A stretch of DNA of 64,000 nt, taken from positions 1 through 64,000 of the forward strand of contig NZ_JADMKC010000007.1 in assembly GCF_018780105.1 (NCBI RefSeq), written 5' to 3'. Positions 9,592 through 19,771 of this stretch are shown piece by piece. Made by a program: the position numbers and the translations under genes. Every line of letters starts with the position of its first letter. The first letter of the stretch is position 1. Below the pieces are notes generated by a model. That model saw only the letters and a list, made by a program, of their open reading frames with translations. It was not told where the DNA came from and did no database searches. Source of the DNA: Thiobacillus sp. GTDB taxonomy: Bacteria; Pseudomonadota; Gammaproteobacteria; Burkholderiales; Thiobacillaceae.

Positions 9592-9972
9592 TTATCCGAT
9601 GACCATCACGGCGTCGGCTTCGACCAGCGCACCGCGCGGCAGCGCGGCCACGCCGACCGCCGCGCGCGCCGGGTAGGGCTGGCTGAAGTAGGTGGCCATG
9701 ATTTCGTTGACCTTGGGGAAATGCGCGAGGTCGATGAGGAACACGTTGAGTTTCACCACGTCGGCCAGCGAACCGCCGGCGGCGTCGGCCACGGCAGCCA
9801 GATTCTTGAACACCTGATGGATCTGCGCGTCGATGCCGTCCACCAGTTGCATGGAAGCGGGATCGAGGCCGATCTGGCCGGACATGTACACCGTGTGGTC
9901 GACGCGAACCGCCTGCGAATAGGTGCCGATGGCGGCAGGTGCGTCGGCGGTCTGGATGATGCGCTTGTTCAT
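9592..9972 (-). CDS. ridA: RidA family enamine/imine deaminase
   Basis: A 126-residue YjgF/YER057c/UK114 protein. RidA hydrolyses reactive 2-aminoacrylate-type intermediates made by PLP enzymes. The family signature is clear: [24 protein letters not shown] near residues 15-40, the [14 protein letters not shown] stretch, and [25 protein letters not shown] with the Arg that binds the substrate carboxylate. ATG at 9972. It sits between spoT and recG, a common betaproteobacterial order. Confidence 0.95.
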   Translation of the reverse strand: MNKRIIQTADAPAAIGTYSQAVRVDHTVYMSGQIGLDPASMQLVDGIDAQIHQVFKNLAAVADAAGGSLADVVKLNVFLIDLAHFPKVNEIMATYFSQPYPARAAVGVAALPRGALVEADAVMVIG

Positions 9973-9995
9973 GCTGGGTCCTGTTGCGGGATGGG

Positions 9996-12194
9996 TTATT
10001 GGGTTTGCGTGGCGCGGCCGTCCTTCTTGCCCTTGATGCGAAAAATCCGCACCACGTCGGGCAGCACGCGCAGGCCGCGCATGACGCGGGCGAGGTGCAT
10101 GCGGTTTTCGACTTGCACGGTGAAGAACAGGATGGTGTAGGGGCTGCCGTCTTCCTCCTCCATCGCCACATTGCCGATGTTGGAGCCGTGCTCGGCGATC
10201 GCGGCCGCGACCTTGGCCAGCACGCCGCGCTGGTTGCCGACGACGACCTTGATCTGCACGTCGAACATGCGTCCGGGTTCGGCTTCCCATTCGACGTCCA
10301 GCCATTTGTCCGGATCGGCACGGAAGGTGCGGATCGACGGGCAGTCGTGGGTGTGGATGATGAGCCCGCGATCCTTGTGGATGAAGCCGAGGATGGGGTC
10401 GCCGGGAATCGGGTGGCAACACTGCGCCAGTTCGACGGCGATACCTTCCGAGCCGCGAATGCTGATGGCGTGGGGATGCGCCGGCGCACCGGATTTTTCG
10501 CCCTGCACGTGGAGCAGTTGGTGCGCCACCACCAGCGGCAGTTTGCGCCCGAGGCCGATGCCGGTAAACAGCTCTTGCCGGGTTTGCACACCGTAGTCCT
10601 TGATCACGCGTTCCCACACAGCGGGGTCGGGCGAGACCGCCTCGGGGTTGAGCGCGGCCAGCGCATTGTTGAGCAGGCGCTCGCCCAGCGCAGCCGCTTC
10701 CTCGACCCGGGTGTTGCGCAGGTAGTTGCGGATATGCGAGCGCGCGCGGCCGGTGGCGACGAAATTGAGCCAGGCTGCGTTGGGGCTGGCGTTCGACGCC
10801 GTGATGATTTCGACGTGGTCGCCGTTGCGCAGCTGGGTACGCAGCGGCATCAGTTCGTAGTTGATCTTGACGGCGACGCAATGGCGGCCGACATCGGTGT
10901 GCACGGCAAACGCGAAATCCACCGCAGTCGCGCCGCGCGGCATCGCCATGATCTTGCCCTTGGGGGTGAACACATAGACTTCGTCGGGGAACAGGTCGAC
11001 CTTGATGTGTTCGAGAAACTCGGGCGAGTCGCCGTGATCGGCCTGGATGTCGAGCAGTGACTGCAGCCAGCGGTGGGTGCGGGTCTGCACGTCGGACAGT
11101 GCGGTATCGGCAGATTTGTACATCCAGTGCGAGGCGACGCCCGACTCGGCCAGCCGGTTCATGTCGGTGGTACGGATCTGCACCTCGATCGGTGTGCCGT
11201 TGGGGCCGAACAGAATGGAATGCAGCGATTGGTAGCCGTTGGCCTTGGGGATCGCGATGTAGTCCTTGAACTTGCCGGGAATCGGCTTGTACAGGGAATG
11301 CAGCGTACCCAGCGCCAGATAGCAGGTCGGCTGGTCGCGCACCACCACGCGAAAGCCGTAGATGTCGAACACTTCGGAGAACGCCAGGTTCTTTTCCTGC
11401 ATCTTGCTGTAGATGCTGTAGAGGTGTTTTTCGCGACCGCTGATGGTGGCCTCGATGCCGACCTGTTCGAGCTTTTCCTGCATGGCGACACGAACGCGTT
11501 CGACCAGCTCGCGGCGGTTGCCGCGCCCGGCTTTGACGGCCTTGGCCAGCACCTGATAACGGTTGGGGTGGCTGTAGCGGAAGCCGAGGTCTTCCAGCTC
11601 CTGGTAAACCGCATGCAGGCCCAGGCGGTTGGCGATGGGGGCGTAGATTTCCAGGGTTTCGGTGGCGATGCGGCGGCGCTTCTCGACCGGCATCGAGTCC
11701 ATGGTATGCATGTTGTGCAGGCGGTCGGCCAGCTTGACCAGGATTACCCGCACATCCTGCGCCATCGCCAGCAGCATCTTGCGAAAGTTTTCCGCCTGCG
11801 CCTGCTGCTCGGATTCGAACGCCAACTTGTCGAGCTTGGATACGCCGTCGACCAGCAAGCCCACCGCCTTGCCGTAGCGCGCTTCGATTTCGCCCGCGGT
11901 GGCCGGGGTGTCCTCCACCACGTCGTGCAGCAGGGCGGCGATCAGGGTCTGCGCGTCAAGATGCCATTCGGCGAGAATGCCGGCGACCGCCAGCGGGTGC
12001 GAAATATAGGGTTCGCCGCTCTTGCGGAACTGGCCTTCGTGGGCGCTGCGGCTGAATTCGTAGGCTTCTTCGAGGGTGCTGATTTCGTCCGGCGTGAGAT
12101 AGGCCAGCGCCGGACGCAGCGAGTCGAATTCGTGAGTCAACAGCGGCGCACGCTGCGGGTGCGCCGGTTGAGGAGTCGTTTGATGCTCAGGCAC
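9996..12194 (-). CDS. spoT: Bifunctional (p)ppGpp synthetase/hydrolase
   Basis: Makes and degrades the stringent-response alarmone. Order of domains: HD hydrolase with [12 protein letters not shown] (about residues 70-80) and the intact HD pair, synthetase with [14 protein letters not shown] and [13 protein letters not shown] ([21 protein letters not shown]), and a C-terminal ACT domain ([19 protein letters not shown]). The hydrolase residues are present, so it should be bifunctional. I place the start at the GTG at 12192-12194 (732 residues), overlapping the end of rpoZ by 8 bases; an ORF extending to 12236 would overlap rpoZ much more. Confidence 0.95.
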   Translation of the reverse strand: MPEHQTTPQPAHPQRAPLLTHEFDSLRPALAYLTPDEISTLEEAYEFSRSAHEGQFRKSGEPYISHPLAVAGILAEWHLDAQTLIAALLHDVVEDTPATAGEIEARYGKAVGLLVDGVSKLDKLAFESEQQAQAENFRKMLLAMAQDVRVILVKLADRLHNMHTMDSMPVEKRRRIATETLEIYAPIANRLGLHAVYQELEDLGFRYSHPNRYQVLAKAVKAGRGNRRELVERVRVAMQEKLEQVGIEATISGREKHLYSIYSKMQEKNLAFSEVFDIYGFRVVVRDQPTCYLALGTLHSLYKPIPGKFKDYIAIPKANGYQSLHSILFGPNGTPIEVQIRTTDMNRLAESGVASHWMYKSADTALSDVQTRTHRWLQSLLDIQADHGDSPEFLEHIKVDLFPDEVYVFTPKGKIMAMPRGATAVDFAFAVHTDVGRHCVAVKINYELMPLRTQLRNGDHVEIITASNASPNAAWLNFVATGRARSHIRNYLRNTRVEEAAALGERLLNNALAALNPEAVSPDPAVWERVIKDYGVQTRQELFTGIGLGRKLPLVVAHQLLHVQGEKSGAPAHPHAISIRGSEGIAVELAQCCHPIPGDPILGFIHKDRGLIIHTHDCPSIRTFRADPDKWLDVEWEAEPGRMFDVQIKVVVGNQRGVLAKVAAAIAEHGSNIGNVAMEEEDGSPYTILFFTVQVENRMHLARVMRGLRVLPDVVRIFRIKGKKDGRATQTQ

Positions 12195-12390
12195 GGCCTC
12201 GATTGAGGATTTCCGGCCCGACCTTGCCGGCTGCAATTTCGCGCAGCGCGGTGACCACGGCTTTGTCGCTCGATTCGACCATGGGCTGCGATCCCTGCAC
12301 CAGCTGACGGGCGCGATAGGTCGCCGCGAGGGTCAGTTCGAAGCGGTTGGGGAACATGGGAATGCAATCATCGACGGTAATACGAGCCAT
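12187..12390 (-). CDS. rpoZ: RNA polymerase omega subunit
   Basis: A 67-residue omega subunit that chaperones beta-prime and, with it, forms a ppGpp site in proteobacteria. It opens [21 protein letters not shown] and carries the conserved [12 protein letters not shown] and [13 protein letters not shown] segments. ATG at 12390; a frame opening at 12441 is longer but the family start is clear. The gmk-rpoZ-spoT order is standard and links ppGpp target and synthase in one transcript. Confidence 0.95.
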   Translation of the reverse strand: MARITVDDCIPMFPNRFELTLAATYRARQLVQGSQPMVESSDKAVVTALREIAAGKVGPEILNRGRA

Positions 12391-12489
12391 AGGGCTACTC
12401 CTGCTCAGCTGGCGCGGGTGCGCCATGGGTGTTGGGTTCAATCAATTCATCACGGACAAATCGCGCCGGGTAAATTGAGTATGGATCAA

Positions 12490-13119
12490 TCAGATACGCC
12501 TGAATTCCTCGAAAAGTGCGGTGTGCCGGGCCATCTGGCGCGCCGTTTCGAGGCGAATGCTGCGGGTGATGGCGAGCAGATCCTGTGAGGCGTGCTCGAA
12601 ATCATCATTGACGATTATATAGTCGAACGCCCCGGCATGAGCGACATCGTGGGCGGCGGCGGCGAGCCGGCGCTCGATTACTTCGTCGCTGTCCTGCCCG
12701 CGTCCGGCCAGCCGCGTGCGCAGCGCGCTGAACGAAGGCGGCAGGATGAAAATCGAGGCGGAATGCGGGAAATGCAGCTTGATCTGGTCGGCGCCCTGCC
12801 AGTCGATTTCCAGCAGCACGTCGTGTCCTGCGTTGAGATCGTGGGTGATGCCGCCTTTTGCCGTGCCATAGAAGTTGCCGTACACCTCGGCATGCTCCAG
12901 AAACTCACCGTCGGCCAGCATGATCTGGAACTGCTCGCGGCTGACGAAATGGTAGTCGCGCCCGTTGGTTTCGCCGGGACGCGGCGCGCGGGTGGTGTGG
13001 GAGACCGACAGGCGGATGGCCGGGTCGGTTTTCAGCAGGGCTTTCACCAGACTGGTCTTGCCGGCGCCGGACGGCGCACTGACAACGTAAAGCACACCGC
13101 TTGTGTGGGATGGGTTCAT
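12490..13119 (-). CDS. gmk: Guanylate kinase
   Basis: Phosphorylates GMP to GDP with ATP. The 209-residue protein has the P-loop SAPSGAGKTSLVKALL (residues 14-29), the GMP-binding SVSHTTRAPRPGE segment, GRDYHFVSREQF, and the DIDWQGADQIK-type motif. Upstream of rpoZ and downstream of yicC in the usual order. The start is the ATG at 13119. Confidence 0.96.
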   Translation of the reverse strand: MNPSHTSGVLYVVSAPSGAGKTSLVKALLKTDPAIRLSVSHTTRAPRPGETNGRDYHFVSREQFQIMLADGEFLEHAEVYGNFYGTAKGGITHDLNAGHDVLLEIDWQGADQIKLHFPHSASIFILPPSFSALRTRLAGRGQDSDEVIERRLAAAAHDVAHAGAFDYIIVNDDFEHASQDLLAITRSIRLETARQMARHTALFEEFRRI

Positions 13120-13146
13120 GATCGTTCCAGGTTCGGTTTGTTCTGC

Positions 13147-14013
13147 TTATTCGATATTTTGCACTTGTTCGCGCATTTGCTCGATCAGCACCTTGAGTTC
13201 GAGCGAGGTGCGCGAGGTTTCGACGGCCACCGACTTTGAGCCCAGCGTGTTGGCCTCGCGGTGCAACTCCTGCATCAGGAAATCGAGCCGTTTGCCGACT
13301 GCGCCGGGCTGCGCCAATACCCGGCGCACCTCGGCAAAATGGGTGGTCAGGCGCGCAAGCTCTTCGTCGACATCGGCTTTTTGCGCGGCCAGCACGATTT
13401 CCTGCGCCAGCCGCTCGTGCCCGGCTTCGCCGAGCGCTTCGTGCAGGCGCTCGGACAGCTTGTCGCGCTGGGCGGCGATCAGGGCCGGCAGCAGGGGGCG
13501 CAGGGTCGCCACCTCGGATTCGGCGGCCGCGAGGCGGTCGAGTATGTGCTGCCGCAGCTTGGCGCCTTCGCGCTGGCGGCTGGCCACCATGTCGTCCAGC
13601 GTGGCGCGCACCCCGGCCAGTACGGCCTCGTTCAGCGTATCCTGCGATTGCGTGGCGGCGGGTACCGCACCCGGCCAGCGCAGGATTTCGCTGACGCTCA
13701 GGGGCGCGCTGTCCGGCAGCCTGTGCTGCACCTCGGCTTGCCACTGGGCCAGTCGCTCAAGAATTGCCGGATTCAAACCGTTATCGGGCGTGGCGGCGGG
13801 ATTCGGGTTGAGTGCGATGCGGCATTCCACTTTGCCCCGCGAGAGGCGCTGCTGGATGAGCTCGCGTAGCTGTGGTTCCAGGATGCGTACTTCGTCGGCC
13901 AGGCGGAAATGCAGTTCGAGATAGCGCTGGTTGACGCTACGCAGGTCAAAATTGAGGCTGGCATGCTCGAGGTTGATGCTGTGGGCGGCGAACCCGGTCA
14001 TGCTGGCGGTCAT
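13147..14013 (-). CDS. yicC: YicC family endoribonuclease
   Basis: A 288-residue YicC protein: starts MTASMTGFA, with SVNQRYLELHFRL in the N-terminal domain and the DUF1732 C-terminal domain (KRLDFLMQELHREANTLGSKS and SLELKVLIEQMREQVQNIE). E. coli YicC has been reported as an RNase that promotes decay of the small RNA RyhB; that role is transferred by homology only. It begins the minus-strand yicC-gmk-rpoZ-spoT-ridA-recG series. Confidence 0.92.
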   Translation of the reverse strand: MTASMTGFAAHSINLEHASLNFDLRSVNQRYLELHFRLADEVRILEPQLRELIQQRLSRGKVECRIALNPNPAATPDNGLNPAILERLAQWQAEVQHRLPDSAPLSVSEILRWPGAVPAATQSQDTLNEAVLAGVRATLDDMVASRQREGAKLRQHILDRLAAAESEVATLRPLLPALIAAQRDKLSERLHEALGEAGHERLAQEIVLAAQKADVDEELARLTTHFAEVRRVLAQPGAVGKRLDFLMQELHREANTLGSKSVAVETSRTSLELKVLIEQMREQVQNIE

Positions 14014-14111
14014 AAGATATAGGCAGGTTTAATCGTGTTGCTGGCGCGTGGCCAGGGTGTATTGAAAGCTGGCGCAGCCAGTAAACTGACAAAGATAATA
14101 GACGTTCGACT

Positions 14112-15056
14112 ATGGCGACTCAACCCAACCAGGCACTTCCCAACGGATACCGGCTGAACGAATACACCATTGTCCGCAAAATCGGCGGCGGTGGTTTCAG
14201 CCTGGTGTATCTGGCGCGCGACGATGCCAACCAGCCGGTGGCGATCAAGGAATATCTGCCAGGTGCGCTGGTGTTGCGTACCGAAGGCTCGGTCATCGTG
14301 CAGGCCAATTCGACCGAGAACAACAATATTTTCCGTCACGGCATGAAGTGCTTCTTCGAGGAAGGCCGGGCGCTCGCGTGCATCAATCATCCCAACGTCA
14401 TCCGCGTGGTCAATTTCTTCCGCGCCAACGACACCGTTTACATGGTGATGCGCTTCGAGCGCGGCAAAACCCTGCAGCAGCATATCCAGGCCAACCGCGG
14501 CAGCATCCGCGAAAGCTTTATCCGCCGCGTGTTTGCGCAGTTGCTGAACGGCCTGCGCGAAGTACATACGCACAAATTGCTGCATCTGGACATCAAGCCG
14601 TCCAACATCTATATCCGGCTGGATGGCTCGCCGGTGCTGATCGACTTTGGCGCGGCGCGGCAAACCCTGACCCAGGAAGAAAGCAAGCTGCAGCCCATGT
14701 ACACCCCGGGTTTTGCCGCGCCCGAGCAATACCACAACCGCGAGCGTCTCGGCCCCTGGAGCGACATCTACAGCGTGGGTGCCAGCCTGTACGCCTGCCT
14801 TGCGGGTTACCCGCCGCAGGCGGCCGACGCGCGCCTGCTCAACGACAAAATGGTGCCGGCCACGGTGAACTGGCGAGGGACCTATTCCGCGCAATTGCTC
14901 GAAACCATCGACAACTGTCTCAAGCTCAACTATATGGAACGCCCGCAAAGTGTGTTTAGCTTGCAAAAAGTGCTGATGGATCGAACCTCGATGGCGTTGC
15001 CGCGTCCCTCCTTGTTAAGCAGCATCAAGCACTCACTGACCAAGGATCTGTTTTAA
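14112..15056 (+). CDS. Serine/threonine protein kinase
   Basis: A 314-residue Hanks-type kinase without a membrane segment. Catalytic elements are complete: Gly loop IGGGGFSLVY (residues 20-29), VAIKEYLPG lysine, HLDIKPSNIYIR catalytic loop, IDFGAARQ DFG motif and the TPGFAAPEQY activation segment end. A PP2C phosphatase gene follows 26 bases downstream, so the pair probably controls one phosphorylation circuit. It transcribes divergently from yicC. Targets are not shown by the sequence. Confidence 0.93.
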   Translation: MATQPNQALPNGYRLNEYTIVRKIGGGGFSLVYLARDDANQPVAIKEYLPGALVLRTEGSVIVQANSTENNNIFRHGMKCFFEEGRALACINHPNVIRVVNFFRANDTVYMVMRFERGKTLQQHIQANRGSIRESFIRRVFAQLLNGLREVHTHKLLHLDIKPSNIYIRLDGSPVLIDFGAARQTLTQEESKLQPMYTPGFAAPEQYHNRERLGPWSDIYSVGASLYACLAGYPPQAADARLLNDKMVPATVNWRGTYSAQLLETIDNCLKLNYMERPQSVFSLQKVLMDRTSMALPRPSLLSSIKHSLTKDLF

Positions 15057-15082
15057 AGCAGGTCTGTTCTAAAGCGAACGCG

Positions 15083-15991
15083 ATGAAATTCACCATTTAC
15101 CAGGCGTCACGTCAGGGTGGCCGCAAAAACAACCAGGACCGCGTGGCCTATTCCTACAGTCGGGATGCCCTGCTGATGGTGGTGGCGGACGGCATGGGCG
15201 GTCACCTGTACGGCGAGATCGCTGCGCAGATCGCCGTGCAGACGCTGACCGACCTGTTCCAGAAAATGGCCAAGCCGCGGCTTTCCGATCCGCTGGCTTT
15301 CCTCGCCGACGCGACCGCGCTGGCGCACAGCGCGATCAACGATTACGCCGTTGCGCAGGATCTGCTCGAGATCCCGCATACCACCCTGGTGGCCTCGGTG
15401 GTGCAGGACGGCACGGCCTACTGGGCGCACGTCGGCGATTCGCGCCTGTACCTGTTCAGTGACGGCGCGCTGATCGCGCGTACCGAAGACCACACCGCGG
15501 TGGCGCAACTGGTGCGCGACGGCATCATCAGCGAAGAGGAAGCGGGCAACCACCCGGAGCGCAACAAAGTCTCCAACTGCCTCGGCGGTTACGCCATTCC
15601 GCAGGTGGAATGCAATGCGCCGATCCCGTTGACCGACGGCGACACCATGCTGCTGTGCACCGACGGCATCTGGGGCATGATCAATGGCCAGGAACTGTCA
15701 GCGCTGCTGCATGCGTATACGCTGGAAGACGCGGTGCGCCATTTGATGGACCATGCCGAGTTTCGCGGCGGCGAGCACGGCGACAACCTCAGCCTGATCG
15801 CCATGACCTGGGGCGAGGCGCGCATGCCGAGCAAGGATTCCATCTCCACGCTGGCGCTGCCCGATGGCGGCGTCACCACCCAGATCAATGCGCATCGCCC
15901 GGTTCCCGGCGCCGCTGCGGTGTCGGACGACGAAATCGAGCGCGCCATCGCCGAAATCCAGCAGGCGATCCAGAAAATCTCGGTCAAATAG
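15083..15991 (+). CDS. PP2C family serine/threonine phosphatase
   Basis: A 302-residue metal-dependent phosphatase. Metal-binding motifs are intact: KNNQDRVAY at residues 15-23, VVADGMGGHLYGE, AHVGDSRLYLF, CTDGIWGM and GDNLSLIAM. About 55 extra C-terminal residues after the catalytic domain are Ala/Ile-rich and may be regulatory. The upstream kinase gene suggests it reverses that kinase; both are cytoplasmic. A PstP/PrpC-like role is inferred from family and pairing. Confidence 0.92.
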   Translation: MKFTIYQASRQGGRKNNQDRVAYSYSRDALLMVVADGMGGHLYGEIAAQIAVQTLTDLFQKMAKPRLSDPLAFLADATALAHSAINDYAVAQDLLEIPHTTLVASVVQDGTAYWAHVGDSRLYLFSDGALIARTEDHTAVAQLVRDGIISEEEAGNHPERNKVSNCLGGYAIPQVECNAPIPLTDGDTMLLCTDGIWGMINGQELSALLHAYTLEDAVRHLMDHAEFRGGEHGDNLSLIAMTWGEARMPSKDSISTLALPDGGVTTQINAHRPVPGAAAVSDDEIERAIAEIQQAIQKISVK

Positions 15992-16064
15992 GCCGAGCCG
16001 GCACACCGCGTAAGCGGGAGGCCGGCGGCGCGGTAAACTCGCGCTTTCTTTTCTGTCTGCTGCC

Positions 16065-16793
16065 ATGACTGCCATCACCCGCCCCAGTGGCCGCGCGCCC
16101 GACGCGCTGCGCGCCTTGACGTTTACCCGTGGTTACACCAAGCATGCCGAAGGCTCGGTGCTGGTCAGCATGGGCGATACCCGCGTGCTGTGCACCGCCA
16201 GCGTGCTCGACAAGATTCCACCGCACAAGAAAGGCAGCGGCGAAGGCTGGGTCACCGCCGAATACGGCATGCTGCCGCGTTCCACCCACACCCGCAGCGA
16301 CCGTGAAGCTGCGCGTGGCAAACAGTCCGGACGGACCCAGGAAATCCAGCGCCTGATCGGGCGCAGCCTGCGCGCCGTGGTCGATCTGAAGAAACTCGGC
16401 GAACGCACGCTGCACATCGATTGCGACGTGTTGCAGGCCGATGGCGGCACGCGCTGCGCCAGCATTTGCGGCGCCTACGTCGCGGTTGCCGATGCCGTCG
16501 CTGGCCTGCTGCGCGACGGCAAGCTCGCGGAAACGCCGCTGAACGACAGCATCGCCGCGGTCTCGGTCGGCCTCTATCAGGGCGTGGCGGTGCTGGATCT
16601 CGATTATCTGGAAGACTCCGGCTGCGATACCGACATGAACGTGGTGATCACCGGTACGGGTGGCATCGTCGAAGTGCAGGGCACCGCCGAAGGCGTGCCG
16701 TTCTCTCGCGCCGACATGGACAAGCTGATCGACCTGGCCAGCGCAGGCATCACGGAAATCACCGCCGCCCAGCTCGCGGCGCTGCAAGCATGA
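16065..16793 (+). CDS. rph: Ribonuclease PH
   Basis: Phosphorolytic 3'-5' exoribonuclease that trims tRNA precursors. The 242-residue protein has the family length and motifs: [57 protein letters not shown] with the phosphate-binding Arg residues, and [15 protein letters not shown]. Complete C-terminus, unlike the frameshifted rph of E. coli K-12. It overlaps rdgB by 4 bases. Confidence 0.96.
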   Translation: MTAITRPSGRAPDALRALTFTRGYTKHAEGSVLVSMGDTRVLCTASVLDKIPPHKKGSGEGWVTAEYGMLPRSTHTRSDREAARGKQSGRTQEIQRLIGRSLRAVVDLKKLGERTLHIDCDVLQADGGTRCASICGAYVAVADAVAGLLRDGKLAETPLNDSIAAVSVGLYQGVAVLDLDYLEDSGCDTDMNVVITGTGGIVEVQGTAEGVPFSRADMDKLIDLASAGITEITAAQLAALQA

Positions 16794-17389
16794 GCAAACT
16801 CGTCATCGCCTCCGGCAATGCCGGCAAACTGCGCGAAATCGCCCGCATCCTCGCCCCGCTGGATATCCAGGCGGTCCCGCAATCCGAATTCGACGTGCCC
16901 GACTGCCCCGAGCCGCACATCACCTTCGTCGAGAACTGCCTGGCCAAGGCGCGCCATGCCAGCGCGCACAGCGGCCTGCCTGCGCTGGCCGACGATTCCG
17001 GCATCTGCATCGAGGCGCTGGGCGGCGCGCCCGGGGTGTTTTCCGCGCGCTATGCCGGCGAACCCAAATCCGACCAGCGCAACAACGAAAAGCTGATCGC
17101 CGCGCTGGCCGGCGAGGCCAATCGCCGCGCGCACTACACCTGCGTCATGGTCTACGTGCGTCACCCCGACGACCCCGAGCCGGTGATCGCGGAAGGCCGC
17201 TGGCACGGCGAAATCATCGACACGCCGCGCGGCGCGAACGGTTTCGGCTACGACCCGTATTTCCTCGTCCCGCAGTTCGGCAAGACTGGCGCCGAACTCG
17301 ACGAGGACACCAAGAACGACATCAGCCATCGCGGCCAGGCACTGCGCGATCTGGTGGATAAGCTGCGGCAGCTGAAGCGGATTGGCTGA
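16790..17389 (+). CDS. rdgB: XTP/dITP diphosphatase (non-canonical purine NTP pyrophosphatase)
   Basis: Removes dITP and XTP from the nucleotide pool. The 199-residue protein begins [18 protein letters not shown] and contains [38 protein letters not shown] and [11 protein letters not shown], the HAM1/RdgB signatures. ATG at 16790 overlaps the rph stop (ATGA). Frame upstream of this start is rph shadow. Confidence 0.96.
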   Translation: MSKLVIASGNAGKLREIARILAPLDIQAVPQSEFDVPDCPEPHITFVENCLAKARHASAHSGLPALADDSGICIEALGGAPGVFSARYAGEPKSDQRNNEKLIAALAGEANRRAHYTCVMVYVRHPDDPEPVIAEGRWHGEIIDTPRGANGFGYDPYFLVPQFGKTGAELDEDTKNDISHRGQALRDLVDKLRQLKRIG

Positions 17390-18557
17390 GTCCGTCATCC
17401 GTTTGTTCAACGGCGGCCTGACAACCCAGCCGCCGCTGTCGCTCTACATCCACCTGCCGTGGTGCGTAAAGAAATGCCCGTATTGCGACTTCAATTCGCA
17501 TGCGCTGCAGACGCTTCCCGAAGCCGCTTATATCGATGCCTTGCTGCTGGATCTGGAGCAGGCCTTGCCGGACATCTGGGGGCGCAAGATCCACACGGTG
17601 TTTTTCGGCGGCGGCACGCCGAGCCTGTTTTCGGCGGAAGGGATCGACCGCATTCTCACCGGCGTGCGCACCCTGACGCCGCTGATGCCCGGTGCCGAGA
17701 TCACGCTGGAAGCCAACCCGGGCACGGTGGAAGCGGCCAAATTTGCGGGCTTTCGCGCGGCGGGGGCGACCCGCGTCTCGCTCGGCATCCAGAGTTTCAA
17801 TCCGCGTCACCTGCAGGCGCTGGGGCGGATCCACGACGACCGCGAGGCGCGCCGTGCGGCCGAGCTGGCTGCCACTCATTTCGACACCTTCAACCTCGAC
17901 CTGATGTACGCGCTGCCGGGGCAAACCCTGGCCGAGGCCCTGGCCGACATCGACATCGCGCTCGGCTTCCAGCCGCCGCATGTGTCGGCCTATCACCTCA
18001 CGCTCGAACCCAACACGCCGTTTGGCCATACTGCGCCGCCCAATCTGCCGGATGACGACGTGGCCGCCGACATGCAACAGGCCATCGAAGCCCGTTTGGG
18101 CGAGGCGGGGATGCAGCACTACGAAACTTCGGCCTATGCGCGGCCGCATCACGCCAGCCGCCACAATCTCAACTACTGGCAGTTCGGCGATTACCTCGGC
18201 ATCGGCGCGGGCGCGCATTCCAAGCTCAGTTTTCACGACCGCATCCTGCGCCAGATGCGTACCAAGCATCCGCAGCAATACATGGACGCAGTCGGGCAGG
18301 GCACGCACATCGCCGACGTCCGCACGCTGACCCGCGGCGACCTGCCGTTCGAGTTCATGATGAATGCGCTGCGCCTGAACGAGGGCGTGCCTGCCGCCTT
18401 GTTCGAGGCGCGCACCGGGCTGCCGCTGATCGTCTGCACCGACGCATTGGAGAAAGCGCGTGCGCAGGGCTTGTTGCTGCCCGACGCGGCCCGGCTGAAA
18501 CCGAGCCTGCAGGGACAACGCTTTTTGAATGACCTGCTGGAATTGTTTCTGGCTTAA
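17382..18557 (+). CDS. hemW: Radical SAM heme chaperone HemW
   Basis: Radical SAM protein that binds heme and delivers it to respiratory enzymes; once annotated as coproporphyrinogen oxidase. The CxxxCxxC cluster motif is CVKKCPYC near residues 28-35, followed by FFGGGTPSLFS, SLGIQSFNPRHLQALGR and YETSAYARP. The start is uncertain: a TTG at 17382 (overlapping rdgB by 8 bases) gives 391 residues, and no better ATG exists before the cluster motif. rph-rdgB-hemW is a common proteobacterial order. Confidence 0.93.
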   Translation: MAESVIRLFNGGLTTQPPLSLYIHLPWCVKKCPYCDFNSHALQTLPEAAYIDALLLDLEQALPDIWGRKIHTVFFGGGTPSLFSAEGIDRILTGVRTLTPLMPGAEITLEANPGTVEAAKFAGFRAAGATRVSLGIQSFNPRHLQALGRIHDDREARRAAELAATHFDTFNLDLMYALPGQTLAEALADIDIALGFQPPHVSAYHLTLEPNTPFGHTAPPNLPDDDVAADMQQAIEARLGEAGMQHYETSAYARPHHASRHNLNYWQFGDYLGIGAGAHSKLSFHDRILRQMRTKHPQQYMDAVGQGTHIADVRTLTRGDLPFEFMMNALRLNEGVPAALFEARTGLPLIVCTDALEKARAQGLLLPDAARLKPSLQGQRFLNDLLELFLA

Positions 18558-19714
18558 CGACTTGCCGTGCGGAATCCGGCGAACACATCGCGCCGCTCCG
18601 GCAAATAAAAATTGCGGAACCCCGGTCGTTTGAGCCGCGTATCGGTCACCGGCCCGCCGCCGCGCAATTCCCGATGGCTGTGAAACCAGGGCTGCGAATA
18701 GTCGCGGTAGGGGTCGGGCTCAAATCCGGGGTAGGGCGCGAAGGTGTCGCGTGTCCATTCCCAGCCCGCCCCCCAGACAAAATCAACCGCCCCGGTCGCG
18801 TGCTGCCATTCGGCGGTGCTGGGTAGGCGGCGTCCCAGCCAGGCGGCGCACGCCTCTGCTTCAAAACCATTGACATGCAGCATGGGCGCGCCTGCATGCA
18901 ATGGCGTCCATTGTGCAAAGCGGCGCACCTGCCAGCCGCCGTCGGCCTTGCGCCAGTACGCCGGGTGGCTCGCACCGCTGGCCGAGCGCCAGGCCCAGCC
19001 CGCTTCGGACCACGCCGCGCGGTGCTGATAGCCGCCGGCGTCGACGAAGGCGGCAAAGGCCGCTTCGCTCACCGGCGTGGCGTCGATATCGAATGCGGGA
19101 ACGCGCACGCTGTGCCGCCATTTTTCGTTGTCGAAAATGAAGCCTGCGTGGAGGCCGCTGCCCAGTGTCGCCTCGGTCTCGACTAAGGCCAGGCGTTGGG
19201 CGAGCAGGGGCAGATCGCCCGGCAGCCTCAGTGCAACAGGCGGCGCATAGCCCAGGTACTGAAACGCCATCCACCAGGCTTCGATATGCATCAGCTCGTG
19301 ATACAGGCACAGCTCGGCCAGATAGGCCAGCGCGGGCGTGAATTCGCTGAGCAAGCGGGCCGTCACGGCGGCTGTTATCCGCTCGGTGTAGGCATCGAGT
19401 TCGGCGGGCGGCAGCAAGGCCAGATCCCAGCGCGTGTCGTGCGGCACGGCGGACGAATCGTAAAGTGCATCGGCACCCGGCAGCAGGCTGTCGGCGAAAC
19501 GGTCGTCCGCCCGCGCCCGCAGGCACCAGCGCTCCTGAAACCATATGATGTGGCCGATTTCCCACAGCGGCGGATTCAGGATCGGGTCGCGTGGTCCCAG
19601 CCAGCCGTCTGCAGGCAGGTAGCCGGCCAGCGTGCGCAGCTGATCGCGCACCAGCGCCAGGCTGGCGATGAGCTGCTCCGGCGTGTAGCCGCTGACGGGG
19701 CGATCAAGGTTCAT
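18554..19714 (-). CDS. EgtB/SenA-like non-heme iron C-S/C-Se bond-forming enzyme
   Basis: A 386-residue two-domain protein. The N-terminal DinB-like domain holds the likely iron ligands, His55 (EIGHIIWF) and the HxxxHxE motif YHELMHIEAWW (His139, His143). The C-terminal half is a formylglycine-enzyme-like fold (NEKWRHSVRVPAFDID, RLPSTAEWQHAT, GWEWTRDTFAPYPGFE, FRTASR). Relatives are EgtB (hercynine plus cysteine or gamma-Glu-Cys) and SenA (hercynine plus a selenosugar). It faces selD-egtD across 57 bases, which favours SenA; no SenB glycosyltransferase, EgtC or EgtE is in the window. Exact substrate unproven. Confidence 0.8.
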   Translation of the reverse strand: MNLDRPVSGYTPEQLIASLALVRDQLRTLAGYLPADGWLGPRDPILNPPLWEIGHIIWFQERWCLRARADDRFADSLLPGADALYDSSAVPHDTRWDLALLPPAELDAYTERITAAVTARLLSEFTPALAYLAELCLYHELMHIEAWWMAFQYLGYAPPVALRLPGDLPLLAQRLALVETEATLGSGLHAGFIFDNEKWRHSVRVPAFDIDATPVSEAAFAAFVDAGGYQHRAAWSEAGWAWRSASGASHPAYWRKADGGWQVRRFAQWTPLHAGAPMLHVNGFEAEACAAWLGRRLPSTAEWQHATGAVDFVWGAGWEWTRDTFAPYPGFEPDPYRDYSQPWFHSHRELRGGGPVTDTRLKRPGFRNFYLPERRDVFAGFRTASR

Positions 19715-19771
19715 GCTATATAGGTACTCTCAATCTAGGCTTCCACTTTAAACCACAGGTGAATTCAGAAC

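Noticed and set aside
14041-14111. Promoter for the kinase-phosphatase pair (TTGAAA with TAAACT or GATAAT)
   Set aside because: Spacings of 14 and 26 bases are outside the usual range.
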